Made by a program: the position numbers and the translations under genes. 16,151 nt of DNA from an uncultured Syntrophomonadaceae bacterium (GTDB lineage Bacteria > Bacillota > Syntrophomonadia > Syntrophomonadales > Syntrophomonadaceae): positions 1 to 16,151 of the forward strand of contig CALXSZ010000174.1 of assembly GCA_944391275.1 (NCBI GenBank). The letters are read 5' to 3'. This document shows, piece by piece, positions 7,584-15,159 of the stretch. Each line of letters starts with the position of its first letter. Within the stretch, counting starts at the first letter, position 1. The notes beneath the pieces were generated by a model that saw only the letters and a program-made list of their open reading frames with translations, made no database searches and had not been told where the DNA came from.

Positions 7584-7868
7584 GAAAGAGTCCTCTTTGC
7601 TAGACCTTTATATGAAATTCGTATATCAGAAGGAAGAATAAAAAATTATGAAAAGAAGCTGGTGAAGCGCTTCAAGAGAATATCCATGCAGTACTAGGAT
7701 GACGATTGGTTTGATCATTACGTGGCAGATTTGCCTAAAGGACTGGATTCACGGGTTAATTTTTACATTGCCATCAATCATGGGAGTGTGTAAAAAATTG
7801 CGTAACGGATCGAACGTGCAGACTTGAATATTTTGCAGAACAAAAATGAAGGTTTAAATAGCGGATAA
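7584..7868 (+). pseudogene. Decayed ORF of unknown family
   Basis: One plus-strand frame gives protein-like sequence interrupted by stops at 7695, 7791 and 7803. The pieces include RPLYEIRISEGRIKNYEKKL, then (after the first stop) DDDWFDHYVADLPKGLDSRV with NFYIAINHG, and finally ERADLNILQNKNEGLNSG. Around 7660-7690 a shifted frame reads EALQENIHAVL, which suggests a frameshift as well. The charged and aromatic composition over some 95 codons is more than expected by chance in a low-GC gap. I do not recognise the family. No intact start or ribosome binding site is seen. It lies between the Lrp/AsnC gene and the shared terminator. Confidence 0.4.
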
Positions 7869-7883
7869 AATTTTAAAGAAAAA

Positions 7884-7915
7884 GACAGATAGAAAGTTTC
7901 CTATCTGTCTTTTTT
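7884..7915. terminator. Strong bidirectional terminator between the Lrp/relic region and leuS
   Basis: GACAGATAG (7884-7892) pairs perfectly with CTATCTGTC (7901-7909) around an 8-base loop. An A-run precedes it (7878-7883) and a T-run follows (7910-7915), so it works as a rho-independent terminator on both strands. It ends leuS on the minus strand and any plus-strand transcript from the regulator gene. Confidence 0.85.
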
Positions 7916-7927
7916 ATCAAGAATTGT

Positions 7928-10405
7928 TTATTTTACCACAACATTCACAAGTTTTCCTGGAACAACCACAACCTTGACGACGGCTTTTCCTTCAATCAGA
8001 GTTTGAATTTTTTCACTGGACAATACAGCCGCTTGAATTTCTTCGACCGATAAATGGGTTCCAATCATCATATGATCCCGCACTTTGCCACTGATCTGTA
8101 CCGCCATTTCAATCTCTGCCTGTTCTAGTGCGCTTTCATCCCAAACGGGCCAATGTTGTTCGGAAATTTTTCCATTGAAACCGCATGCCTGCCAGAGTTC
8201 CTCGCAAATGTGCGGGGTAACCGGGCTTAACAGCAGCAGCAAGCTTTGAATGGTTTCGTACAGGACTTCGGGACATAAATCTTTATGATCTTTGCAAGCC
8301 GTCAAGGTATTGGTCAACTCCATCATAGCGCTAATCGCGGTATTAAAATTGAAGCGATCTTGAATATCGGTTGTCACTTTTTTTATTGTGGCATGGGTTT
8401 TGCGATGAAGTTCCTGACTGACTTCATTTAAAGATGAAGGAATCGTTCCGGCGTTAGCTTTTTCGATACACTCGCCGACCAACCGCCAAATACGATTTAA
8501 GAAACGATAAGAGCCTTCAACACCCTTGTCGCTCCATTCCAAGTCTCTTTCTGGAGGGGCGGCGAATAGAATAAATAACCGAGCGGTATCTGCACCGTAG
8601 CGATTGATGATTTCTTCTGGGCTAACAACATTGCCCAATGATTTGGACATTTTGGTTCCATCTTTCAGTACCATGCCTTGAGTCAGCAGTCGACTGAAGG
8701 GTTCTTCGTTTTCCAAAAGGCCCATATCCTTTAAAAACATATTAAAGAAACGCGCATACATTAAATGCAAAATGGCATGCTCGACTCCACCGGTGTATTG
8801 ATCAACCGGCATCCAATATTTGGCTTTTTCTTTGTCAAAAGGAAGTTGATCGTTATGGGCGTCACAAAAACGCATATAGTACCAAGAGGAACAAACAAAT
8901 GTATCCATGGTATCCGTTTCACGCGAGGCGTTGCCTCCACAATTCGGACAAGAGCAATGCACGAATTCTTCTGCATACTTTAAGGGAGATTCGCCATTGG
9001 GTTTGAAAGAAACGCTTTCCGGCAAAAGCACCGGAAGTTGGTCTTCGGGGACGGGAACAATCCCACATTTTTCACAATAAACTATTGGAATGGGTGCTCC
9101 CCAGTAACGCTGGCGAGAAATCAACCAATCCCGCAGGCGGAAATTAACAGTCCTTTTACCAATACCTAATTCTTCCAAATGTGCCGTTACTTTCTTTTTG
9201 GCTTCTTCAACGGAACAACCGTCCAGATTGGCAGAGTGAACGAGTTTCCCGTCGCCCGTATAGGCTTCAGTTAGAGTATTTCCGTCTAAAGGCGTGTTTT
9301 CTCCCTGAATGACCACTTGGATGGGAAGACCATATTTCTGAGCAAAATCAAAGTCCCGTTGATCATGGGCAGGGACCGCCATAATAGCGCCGGTTCCATA
9401 ATCAAGAAGAACATAATTCGCAATCCAAATTGGGATTTTTTCCTGCGTCAACGGATGAATCGCATAAGCCCCTGTAAAAACCCCTTCTTTTTCGGCGTCG
9501 GAAGAGGTTCGCGCAATGTCCGACGTGAATTGCATCCGATATACGAAATCTTTTACAGCTTCTTCTTGTTCAGTTCCTTGACTGATTGCTTCCACAAGGG
9601 GATGTTCCGGAGCCAGAACCATATAAGTCACCCCGTATACGGTATCCGGTCGGGTTGTGTAGACGGTAATTTTTTCGGCACGATCCGCTATTTCCAGCGA
9701 AAATTCACATCCTTCAGAACGGCCGATCCAATTACGCTGCATCGTTTTGACTTTTTCTGGCCAGCCTGGCATCAGTGCGGGATTGTCCAGATTATCCAAC
9801 AAGCGTTGCGCATAGTCTGTAATGCGGAAAAACCATTGATTTAATTTCTTTTTTTCAACGATGCTGTCACAGCGTTCACAAGCTCCATCGACCACTTGTT
9901 CGTTCGCTAGAACCGTTTGACAGCCCGGACACCAATTGACTGAAGCCTCTTTTTTGTACGCAAGTCCCTTATGGAATAATTGCAAGAACATCCATTGCGT
10001 AAATTTATAATAATCGGGTTTACAGGTCGCCACTTCCCGATCCCAATCATAGCTAATTCCCATGGTCTTCAGTTGGGAGCGCATATTGTCAATATTGTCC
10101 AGTGTCCATTTTTTGGGAGGGATCCCATGCTTGATCGCTGCATTTTCAGCTGGAAGACCAAAAGAATCCCAGCCCATGGGATGTAATACGTTGAATCCAT
10201 TCATGCTTTTGAAGCGGGCAATCACATCGCCGATAGCGTAATTCCGGACATGTCCCATGTGTAGATTCCCTGATGGATAGGGAAACATTTCCAGATTGTA
10301 ATATTTCGGACGAGAAGTATCGGCTTCTACCTTAAAGGTTTTTTCCGTTTCCCAGATCTTTTGCCATTTCTTTTCGATTTTGACAAAATCATATGTTCGA
10401 TCCAT
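7928..10405 (-). CDS. leuS: Leucyl-tRNA synthetase
   Basis: This class I aminoacyl-tRNA synthetase charges tRNA-Leu and edits mischarged residues. Its length is 825 residues from the chosen ATG at 10405. The HIGH-type motif HMGH is at residues 49-52, preceded by PYPSGN. The CP1 editing domain sits in the middle (DYGTGAIMAVPAHDQRDFDF is its conserved segment), and KMSKS is at 585-589. CxxC pairs (WCPGC, CERC; YCEKC, CPNC) suggest zinc-binding inserts. The start at MDRTYDFVKIEKKWQ is preferred because AGGAGGT lies 10 bases upstream and family members begin there. An in-frame ATG at 10468 would add 21 residues but has no ribosome binding site. It is monocistronic, with its own promoter and terminator. 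Confidence 0.96.
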   Translation of the reverse strand: MDRTYDFVKIEKKWQKIWETEKTFKVEADTSRPKYYNLEMFPYPSGNLHMGHVRNYAIGDVIARFKSMNGFNVLHPMGWDSFGLPAENAAIKHGIPPKKWTLDNIDNMRSQLKTMGISYDWDREVATCKPDYYKFTQWMFLQLFHKGLAYKKEASVNWCPGCQTVLANEQVVDGACERCDSIVEKKKLNQWFFRITDYAQRLLDNLDNPALMPGWPEKVKTMQRNWIGRSEGCEFSLEIADRAEKITVYTTRPDTVYGVTYMVLAPEHPLVEAISQGTEQEEAVKDFVYRMQFTSDIARTSSDAEKEGVFTGAYAIHPLTQEKIPIWIANYVLLDYGTGAIMAVPAHDQRDFDFAQKYGLPIQVVIQGENTPLDGNTLTEAYTGDGKLVHSANLDGCSVEEAKKKVTAHLEELGIGKRTVNFRLRDWLISRQRYWGAPIPIVYCEKCGIVPVPEDQLPVLLPESVSFKPNGESPLKYAEEFVHCSCPNCGGNASRETDTMDTFVCSSWYYMRFCDAHNDQLPFDKEKAKYWMPVDQYTGGVEHAILHLMYARFFNMFLKDMGLLENEEPFSRLLTQGMVLKDGTKMSKSLGNVVSPEEIINRYGADTARLFILFAAPPERDLEWSDKGVEGSYRFLNRIWRLVGECIEKANAGTIPSSLNEVSQELHRKTHATIKKVTTDIQDRFNFNTAISAMMELTNTLTACKDHKDLCPEVLYETIQSLLLLLSPVTPHICEELWQACGFNGKISEQHWPVWDESALEQAEIEMAVQISGKVRDHMMIGTHLSVEEIQAAVLSSEKIQTLIEGKAVVKVVVVPGKLVNVVVK

Positions 10406-10427
10406 TCCCTTTTCTACCTCCTGCATG

Positions 10428-10446
10428 CCGGCAAATTCAATGCCGG
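10428..10446 (-). promoter_or_regulatory. Small hairpin in the leuS leader
   Basis: CCGGCA (10428-10433) and TGCCGG (10441-10446) form a 6-bp GC-rich hairpin with a 7-base loop, just upstream of the AGGAGGT of leuS. It may modulate ribosome access; it does not look like a T-box. Confidence 0.3.
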
Positions 10447-10542
10447 AAAATGCTGATTGAAAAATCATTTCATTTATCGTTTGACGTGTAAAAAATCGTT
10501 GATATATATATCACCTGAAAGCAGGATACTTACGGTTCTTTT

Positions 10543-10571
10543 ATTATAAGAGACCCGGAAACATCTGTCAA
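10543..10571 (-). promoter_or_regulatory. leuS promoter
   Basis: On the minus strand a perfect TTGACA (10571-10566) and a perfect TATAAT (10548-10543) are separated by 17 bases. The predicted start near 10536 gives a leader of about 130 bases. That leader shows no T-box sequence (TGGNACCGCGG), so constitutive strong expression is likely. Confidence 0.85.
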
Positions 10572-10698
10572 ATCAAAGGAACGTGTACGTTATTCGTAAA
10601 GCAAAACGGGTTTCATGATGGATTAAAAAATTTTTTCGTTCAAGATGCCGTAGGGGTAGTAAGTAAGCGGGGATGAAGTAGAACCAGCCAGAAACGTA

Positions 10699-10729
10699 TT
10701 GTAAACTAAAATAATAAAAAAGTTGACAA
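10699..10729 (+). promoter_or_regulatory. BirA-type operator 1, over the -35 box of bioW
   Basis: TTGTAAAC (10699-10706), 15 bases, then GTTGACAA (10722-10729). The half sites are inverted repeats matching at 7 of 8 positions. The right half contains the -35 TTGACA of the bioW promoter. Half-site sequence and spacing fit the known BirA operator pattern of Firmicutes (TTGTAAAC-N14/16-GTTTACAA), so biotin-bound BirA should block RNA polymerase here. Confidence 0.75.
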
Positions 10730-10751
10730 ATAAACGGAAACCTTATATAGT
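10723..10751 (+). promoter_or_regulatory. bioWF promoter
   Basis: A perfect TTGACA (10723-10728) and TATAGT (10746-10751) are separated by 17 bases. The predicted start is near 10758, inside operator 2, giving a leader of about 60 bases before the bioW ATG. Confidence 0.8.
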
Positions 10752-10753
10752 GA

Positions 10754-10784
10754 TTGTAAACTTTATTTTTATAAAAGTATACAA
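10754..10784 (+). promoter_or_regulatory. BirA-type operator 2, over the bioW transcription start
   Basis: TTGTAAAC (10754-10761), 15 bases, then GTATACAA (10777-10784). The halves match at 7 of 8 positions, and a flanking A/T pair also matches (10753 and 10785). The same left half and the same 15-base spacer occur in operator 1, 55 bp upstream. Confidence 0.78.
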
Positions 10785-10818
10785 TAAATGGAATTGAAAT
10801 GGAAAAGGAGGTTTCCGA

Positions 10819-11586
10819 ATGCTATACAGCGTCAAAATGCGCGCAAGCCAGTGGGATGAGAACGATCGGAAGAATAAACATATTTCCGGAGCTGAAAGAA
10901 TCATTCCGCAAGAGGAAATCAATATATGCGTGAGTCGCTTAATGGATCGCGCTCTGCAACATTCAAAAGGAAAACCGGATTTTGTGAACATAAAAATAGA
11001 AGAAGTAAAAGAGGAAAATCTGCTTCATTTGACTGCGCTGCCAGTGATCGAGCGCAACACGCATTCCCCGGAAGAAGGACGCCGTGTTATTATTGAGATG
11101 CTAGAAGAAATGGGCATTGAAAACGCCGCTGAAATTATGGAGATGATGAATGCAGCGTATGATTTAAGAGGCGCTCTTCTATTAAACGTCGATACGATGC
11201 AGCGTTTGGATTCGGATTTAGAACGGGGAATCCGGGCGACTTATATGGATGCTGCGTATTCTGGGGAAAACGAGCGGTCTATTTCGTGTAAAAATCATTA
11301 TATGGAAGCCATCGTATTGGCGACTAAGGTTGCTAACGCCCCTCATATTATAGGAGAAATTTGTATTTCCGATGATCCCGATTATGTGACTGGATATTTT
11401 TCCTCCAAGGAAAAAGGGTATGTACGAATTAGCCATATTAAAGAATTCGGGCTAGCAAAGGGCGGACGAATTTTTTTGTATCGGGGCAAAGAGGAAGAGG
11501 TGCGGGAAACGATAGACTTTTTACAGCATCAACCCGTTATAGTGGATCAAATAAATACAACCGTTACGCCGCAAGAGCCTCGATGA
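10819..11586 (+). CDS. bioW: 6-carboxyhexanoate-CoA ligase (pimeloyl-CoA synthetase)
   Basis: This 255-residue protein matches BioW in length and in its N-terminal signature: YSVKMRAS, then HISGAER at about residues 25-31, then the SKGKPDFVNIKIE segment at about 52-65. BioW activates pimelate with ATP and CoA to pimeloyl-CoA, the first committed step of biotin synthesis in many Bacillota. The ATG follows AAGGAGGT by six bases. It is the first gene of a bioW-bioF unit controlled by two BirA-type operators, which agrees with the assignment. Activation of free pimelate implies that the cell imports pimelate or makes it by another route. Confidence 0.93.
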   Translation: MLYSVKMRASQWDENDRKNKHISGAERIIPQEEINICVSRLMDRALQHSKGKPDFVNIKIEEVKEENLLHLTALPVIERNTHSPEEGRRVIIEMLEEMGIENAAEIMEMMNAAYDLRGALLLNVDTMQRLDSDLERGIRATYMDAAYSGENERSISCKNHYMEAIVLATKVANAPHIIGEICISDDPDYVTGYFSSKEKGYVRISHIKEFGLAKGGRIFLYRGKEEEVRETIDFLQHQPVIVDQINTTVTPQEPR

Positions 11587-11653
11587 ATTTTCCGAGATTG
11601 CTTTTTCCCCAAAATTGGTGGATCGTATAAAAAGAAAAAGGACGGAAGATATC

Positions 11654-12886
11654 ATGGAAAAACGTCATCAAACGCCCGCTCAAAATAATAAATGGAAATG
11701 GAACGAATTTTATCAGGAACTGGAAAATCTTAAACAAAAAAATCTGTATCGAACCATGAAACCGCTTACCTCGGCGCAAAGTACTCATGTGACGTATAAA
11801 GGGAAAGATCGTATCATGTTGGCTTCCAATAGTTATCTGGATTTGTCGAACGATCCGGAAGTCAAAGAATATACCATAGAAATTCTTAAACAATATGGCG
11901 TAGGGTCAGGAGGATCCCGTTTAACCACAGGCAATACGCGCATTCACGAACAATTGGAACAAAAGCTGGCAAATTTTAAAAAAACGGAGGCGGCTTTGGT
12001 CTTTAATACCGGCTACGTTGCTAATCTGGCTGCAATTTCTGCAATTTGCGATAAAGATTCGGTTATATTGAGCGATGAATTGAATCATGCAAGCATCATT
12101 GACGGATGTCGGTTAAGAAAAGCGAAAATTGTGGTTTATAAACATAATGATATGGAGGATTTGGAAGCGAAAGCTCGAGTGTATAGTGGAAAAAAAGGGG
12201 TGATTGTCAGCGACGCGGTGTTTAGCATGGATGGAGACATTGTCAATTTACCAGAACTCATGCGAATTGCCGACCAATATCATTTTTTATCTATGATTGA
12301 CGAGGCGCATGCTACGGGAGTTATTGGAAAAACAGGGCATGGAACGGTTGAACACTATGGACTTGACCGGAATCCGGATATTCTTATGGGGACGCTAAGC
12401 AAAGCGATCGGCGGAGAAGGTGGGTTTGTATGTGGAGATACGATTCTGATCGAATATTTAAAAAACAAGGCGCGTGGTTTTATCTTTTCTACGTCGTTGT
12501 CTCCGACAACCATGGCGGCTGCTTATAAAGCCTTGGAAATCATCGAACAACATCCAGAAAAAGTAGCGAAATTGCAGCAAAACACGCAACATTTTTGCCA
12601 AGCGTTAGTCCGAAACGGAATTTACACGAATTCCCAGACGGCTATTATTCCTATTTTTATAGGCGATGAGGGGAAAGCGTTGCAGGTTGCGCAGCAATTG
12701 TTGGAAGAGGGGTTTTTTGTCTCGGCGATTCGGTTTCCAACAGTCAAGAAAGGCTGTGAAAGACTTCGAATTGCTTTGATGTCCACGCACACATATGAAG
12801 AGTTGGATGCTGCTGCACAAGCCATTGCCCGCTTATTGGGTAGGGAAACATTTATGAATTACTATCCTGGTCAAAAAAATATGTAA
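11654..12886 (+). CDS. bioF: 8-amino-7-oxononanoate synthase (KAPA synthase)
   Basis: This PLP-dependent alpha-oxoamine synthase condenses pimeloyl-CoA with L-alanine to give 8-amino-7-oxononanoate (KAPA). Visible features in the 410-residue product are the glycine-rich GSGGSR (84-89), DELNHAS (141-147), SMDGD (191-195), the PLP-contacting DEAHATG starting at Asp216, and the Schiff-base lysine in TLSKAIGG at Lys250. The start is ATG 11654, after GGACGGAAG; an upstream in-frame GTG at 11615 lacks a ribosome binding site. Fold type and motifs are shared with 2-amino-3-ketobutyrate CoA ligase, but the place 67 bases behind bioW makes BioF the best call. The C-terminus is slightly longer than usual (family about 385-395). 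Confidence 0.92.
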   Translation: MEKRHQTPAQNNKWKWNEFYQELENLKQKNLYRTMKPLTSAQSTHVTYKGKDRIMLASNSYLDLSNDPEVKEYTIEILKQYGVGSGGSRLTTGNTRIHEQLEQKLANFKKTEAALVFNTGYVANLAAISAICDKDSVILSDELNHASIIDGCRLRKAKIVVYKHNDMEDLEAKARVYSGKKGVIVSDAVFSMDGDIVNLPELMRIADQYHFLSMIDEAHATGVIGKTGHGTVEHYGLDRNPDILMGTLSKAIGGEGGFVCGDTILIEYLKNKARGFIFSTSLSPTTMAAAYKALEIIEQHPEKVAKLQQNTQHFCQALVRNGIYTNSQTAIIPIFIGDEGKALQVAQQLLEEGFFVSAIRFPTVKKGCERLRIALMSTHTYEELDAAAQAIARLLGRETFMNYYPGQKNM

Positions 12887-12899
12887 AGAATTTTTTAAG

Positions 12900-13261
12900 T
12901 TGTTCATTTCCGTCTTTATTTTTGGGAGTGTTCGATCGATTCCAACGCCCAATGGACTTACGGCGAATTCGGTTTTATTTTTAGCCATATTTATTGCGGC
13001 GCTCTATATTTTCAGTGTTCGACCGATAGAAAATTATTTGGTTGTTTTGTTGACATGGGCGACCGTCGCGTATTATCTGAAATTTCTACTTTTGAGGATA
13101 GCTTTAAGGCCTTCGCTTCTTCCAGCGTTTGGATATTAATTGGGGATTTTGGACTGGACGCGGCATTAGAATCTTGCGGAATTATAAAACGTATTACTTT
13201 GAAACTGGTTCAAAAATTTGTGTGTGGGGGAGACCTTGAAAAGCAAAGCCGGATTCTTTAA
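12900..13261 (+). pseudogene. Frameshifted, truncated DASS-family anion/dicarboxylate transporter
   Basis: Two overlapping frames join into the N-terminal quarter of a divalent anion:sodium symporter (DASS/CitT type). The first (12900-about 13080) reads IPTPNGLTANSVLFLAIFIA and continues to VVLLTWATVAYYL. The second (about 13072-13261) reads SEISTFEDSFKAFASSSVWI, then LDAALESCGIIKRITLKLVQKF. These line up in order with the family's N-terminal membrane segment and the segment usually seen as LSGFSNPTVWLI...GLGRRIA. A frameshift near 13070-13085 and loss of everything after the TAA at 13259 disable the gene; intact members are about 450-500 residues. The first frame is open back into the end of bioF with no clear start left. 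Position and strand suggest it once belonged to the bioWF transcript. Confidence 0.7.
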
Positions 13262-13445
13262 TAGAGTTTGCGGAGAATATAAAGGAAAAGTGAGAATTAT
13301 TAAAAAAGGCGTTTTTTGGGGGGGTTAAAATCTTGGCGGTTTTTGAGGCTGTGCGCCGGACAAAAAAGAAACTTTTGGATAATGATTGAACGCTACATGT
13401 TGTTTGATGATTACAAAATTGAATTATAAAAAAGCAATCATAAAT
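13262..13445. other. Gene-free stretch after the transporter relic
   Basis: No intact gene is seen. The stretch holds a T6-G7 homopolymer run (13312-13324) and a plus-strand open frame of about 38 codons ending near 13430, which I could not assign. It could be the eroded 3' end of the transporter gene. Confidence 0.35.
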
Positions 13446-13482
13446 AAAAACCTATTAAATAATTTCATTTAATAGGTTTTTT
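13446..13482. terminator. Bidirectional terminator between the bioWF region and tRNA-Ala
   Basis: A 15-bp perfect stem (13446-13460 with 13467-13481) with a 6-base loop is flanked by A-rich and T-rich ends. It can end plus-strand transcripts from bioWF and the minus-strand tRNA transcript, whose 3' end lies 73 bases away. Confidence 0.75.
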
Positions 13483-13554
13483 AGCTTATTGGATTTAAAC
13501 GAGTAAAGAACCTCACCGCATAATTAGTCGAAACGAGATTCGTATAATGAATAA

Positions 13555-13630
<76 letters not shown>

Positions 13631-13647
13631 ATCCTCTTATAAATTTC

Positions 13648-13676
13648 ATTATATCGAAGAAAAGAAAGACTGTCAA
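13648..13676 (-). promoter_or_regulatory. tRNA-Ala promoter
   Basis: On the minus strand a perfect TTGACA (13676-13671) and a perfect TATAAT (13653-13648) are 17 bases apart. The -10 box lies 17 bases upstream of the tRNA 5' end, as expected for a stable RNA gene with a short leader. Confidence 0.85.
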
Positions 13677-13919
13677 GGATTTCTGTTGGCGATTTTATAT
13701 TTTCTTTAAAAAAGTTTCTTGGATTCATCAAAAAATATGCATTATTATTCATAAAATAAATCTTCAAGTCCTCTGATCCAGGGTTGTTAAAATCAAAATT
13801 ATAAAAAATCGTTTTCTAAAATGAACTTTGACGGGAACGTTATATTTTTAGCGAAAAAGGAAAAGCTAAGAAAGAATCAACAGCTGATTTTACCGAATGA
13901 ACAGAAAGAAGGAGAAAAA

Positions 13920-14285
13920 ATGTCTGAAAGATTGAAATGTACGGTAACCTCTTGTGTATATAATCGCAGTCAGCATTGCGGAGCGACGGATATCAAAGTT
14001 CAAGGGCAAAGAATAACAAATTCGAGTCACGATACTTGCTGTGGATCCTATATTTTACAGGGAACTCCAAAGGCGACGGCTCGTCTCTGTGCGCCGACGG
14101 AATTTAAAAGCGGCGTAACACAGCTGACGGACAATGAAGGGATGAAACCTATGGTCTATTGTGCAGTTGAAAATTGCCGTTATTATGAGAAAGGCTGCTG
14201 TGAAGCGGTAGAAGTTGAAATTGAAAATCAGCAGCAGGGCGGCACTTATGAGACGATGTGCCATACGTTTCAAATGCAAGCGTAA
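13920..14285 (+). CDS. Small protein with two DUF1540-like cysteine modules
   Basis: This 121-residue protein carries two similar cysteine-rich units. The first has Cys7, Cys12, Cys20 and Cys40/41 (CTVTSCVYN...C...DTCC). The second has Cys81, Cys86, Cys93/94 and Cys114 (CAVENCRYY...CC...TMC). This matches the repeated DUF1540 pattern of Bacillota, which is thought to bind metal; no function is established. A lone Cys57 lies in the linker. The start is ATG 13920, after AGAAGGAG; the frame is open further upstream but without a start supported by a ribosome binding site. There is no signal peptide or membrane segment, so it is probably cytoplasmic. No clear promoter was found in 13677-13919. 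A terminator follows directly. Confidence 0.8.
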   Translation: MSERLKCTVTSCVYNRSQHCGATDIKVQGQRITNSSHDTCCGSYILQGTPKATARLCAPTEFKSGVTQLTDNEGMKPMVYCAVENCRYYEKGCCEAVEVEIENQQQGGTYETMCHTFQMQA

Positions 14286-14305
14286 GAAAGATTAGAATGT
14301 GAAAG

Positions 14306-14345
14306 GAAGCCGAGAAATTTTGATTAGAAATTTTTCGGCTTCTTC
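14306..14345 (+). terminator. Terminator of the DUF1540 gene
   Basis: GAAGCCGAGAAATTT (14306-14320) pairs with AAATTTTTCGGCTTC (14328-14342), a 15-bp stem with one G-U pair and a 7-base loop, followed by a short T-rich tail. It lies 20 bases after the stop codon. Confidence 0.75.
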
Positions 14346-14360
14346 TTCGAGAAAGAAGGA

Positions 14361-14389
14361 TTTACGTACGTTTTTATATGTGCTACGAT
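14361..14389 (+). promoter_or_regulatory. Probable promoter of trmK-nif3
   Basis: TTTACG (14361-14366) and TACGAT (14384-14389) are separated by 17 bases, between the upstream terminator and trmK. It deviates from consensus, so moderate strength is expected. Confidence 0.55.
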
Positions 14390-14412
14390 ACAGGAAATAA
14401 AGCAGTTAAAGG

Positions 14413-15120
14413 ATGGAAAATCGTTTGAAAATTGGAACACGCCTCTTAAGCGTAGCGAAAATGGTGGGTAAAACAGAAAAGATGGCTGACATTGGGTCGG
14501 ATCATGCTTTGCTGCCAATTTGGCTATTGGGACAAGGAAGCGTAAAAAAAGCGATTGCGGGAGAATTTGGAGACGGTCCATTTTCTCGAGCAAGGCAAGC
14601 CGCTTATGACAGTGGAAGAGCGGCGCAACTAGAGGTACGTCAAGGTAATGGCTTACAAATTCTGCAACCCAATGAGGTAGAAACAGTCGTTATAGCGGGG
14701 ATGGGCGGGGATTTAATCGTAGAAATTCTTCAGGATTCGCCGGATAAGACGAACAGTTTTTCACGGTACATACTGCAGCCTATGAGGCATGAAGCGGTGT
14801 TAAGAAAGTGGCTCTCCGAGCAACGATGGCCGATTGTTCGGGAAGAACTGATCTTTGAAAACCAAAAGTATTATGTTGTTTTGGAAACGCATCCGGGAAA
14901 TACCGCTCCACCATTAAAGGATTTGGAAATTTTATTAGGGCCACGATTATTAGTTTCGAAAGATCCAAAGGTGTTTCAATGGCTTGAACAGATGCAGAAT
15001 AAATATGCACAAATTGCACAAAAAATCGCTTTGAGCCGCACGGCTACACAGGAGGAAAAAAGTATGTGGAAAAGACGAGTGCAACAACTGGAAAAAATTT
15101 TGAAAGATTTTTATATTTGA
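14413..15120 (+). CDS. trmK: tRNA (adenine(22)-N(1))-methyltransferase
   Basis: This 235-residue protein closely follows the TrmK (YqfN) layout. SAM-binding motif I is MADIGSDHALLP (residues 24-35), then AIAGEFGDGPF (47-57), VRQGNGL, the VIAGMGGDLI motif and ILQP. A C-terminal helical, charged region typical of the family's coiled coil closes the protein. It methylates N1 of A22 in tRNA. The ATG at 14413 has only AAAGG directly against it. A TTG four codons downstream (14425) would be better spaced, so the exact start is uncertain. It is followed after 39 bases by the nif3-like gene, the same order as trmK-yqfO in Bacillus. Confidence 0.9.
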   Translation: MENRLKIGTRLLSVAKMVGKTEKMADIGSDHALLPIWLLGQGSVKKAIAGEFGDGPFSRARQAAYDSGRAAQLEVRQGNGLQILQPNEVETVVIAGMGGDLIVEILQDSPDKTNSFSRYILQPMRHEAVLRKWLSEQRWPIVREELIFENQKYYVVLETHPGNTAPPLKDLEILLGPRLLVSKDPKVFQWLEQMQNKYAQIAQKIALSRTATQEEKSMWKRRVQQLEKILKDFYI

Positions 15121-15159
15121 TCGGATCATCAATAAAGAAAGTTGACAAGGAGGAGGAAA

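Noticed and set aside
9317..9844. 175-codon open frame on the plus strand
   Set aside because: It lies entirely antisense to leuS, whose motifs are intact, and has no ribosome binding site or recognisable motif.
10406..10468. 21-residue N-terminal extension of LeuRS from ATG 10468
   Set aside because: No ribosome binding site there, while AGGAGGT precedes the ATG at 10405, where the conserved N-terminus begins.
10735..10817. Exact 8-bp inverted repeat CGGAAACC / GGTTTCCG around the bioW start region
   Set aside because: The left arm is upstream of the -10 box and so is not in the transcript, and the arms are 67 bases apart. The BirA-type sites explain the region better.
11564..11893. 109-codon open frame on the minus strand
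   Set aside because: Antisense to the start of bioF; phenylalanine- and isoleucine-rich composition from the complement of lysine and glutamate codons.
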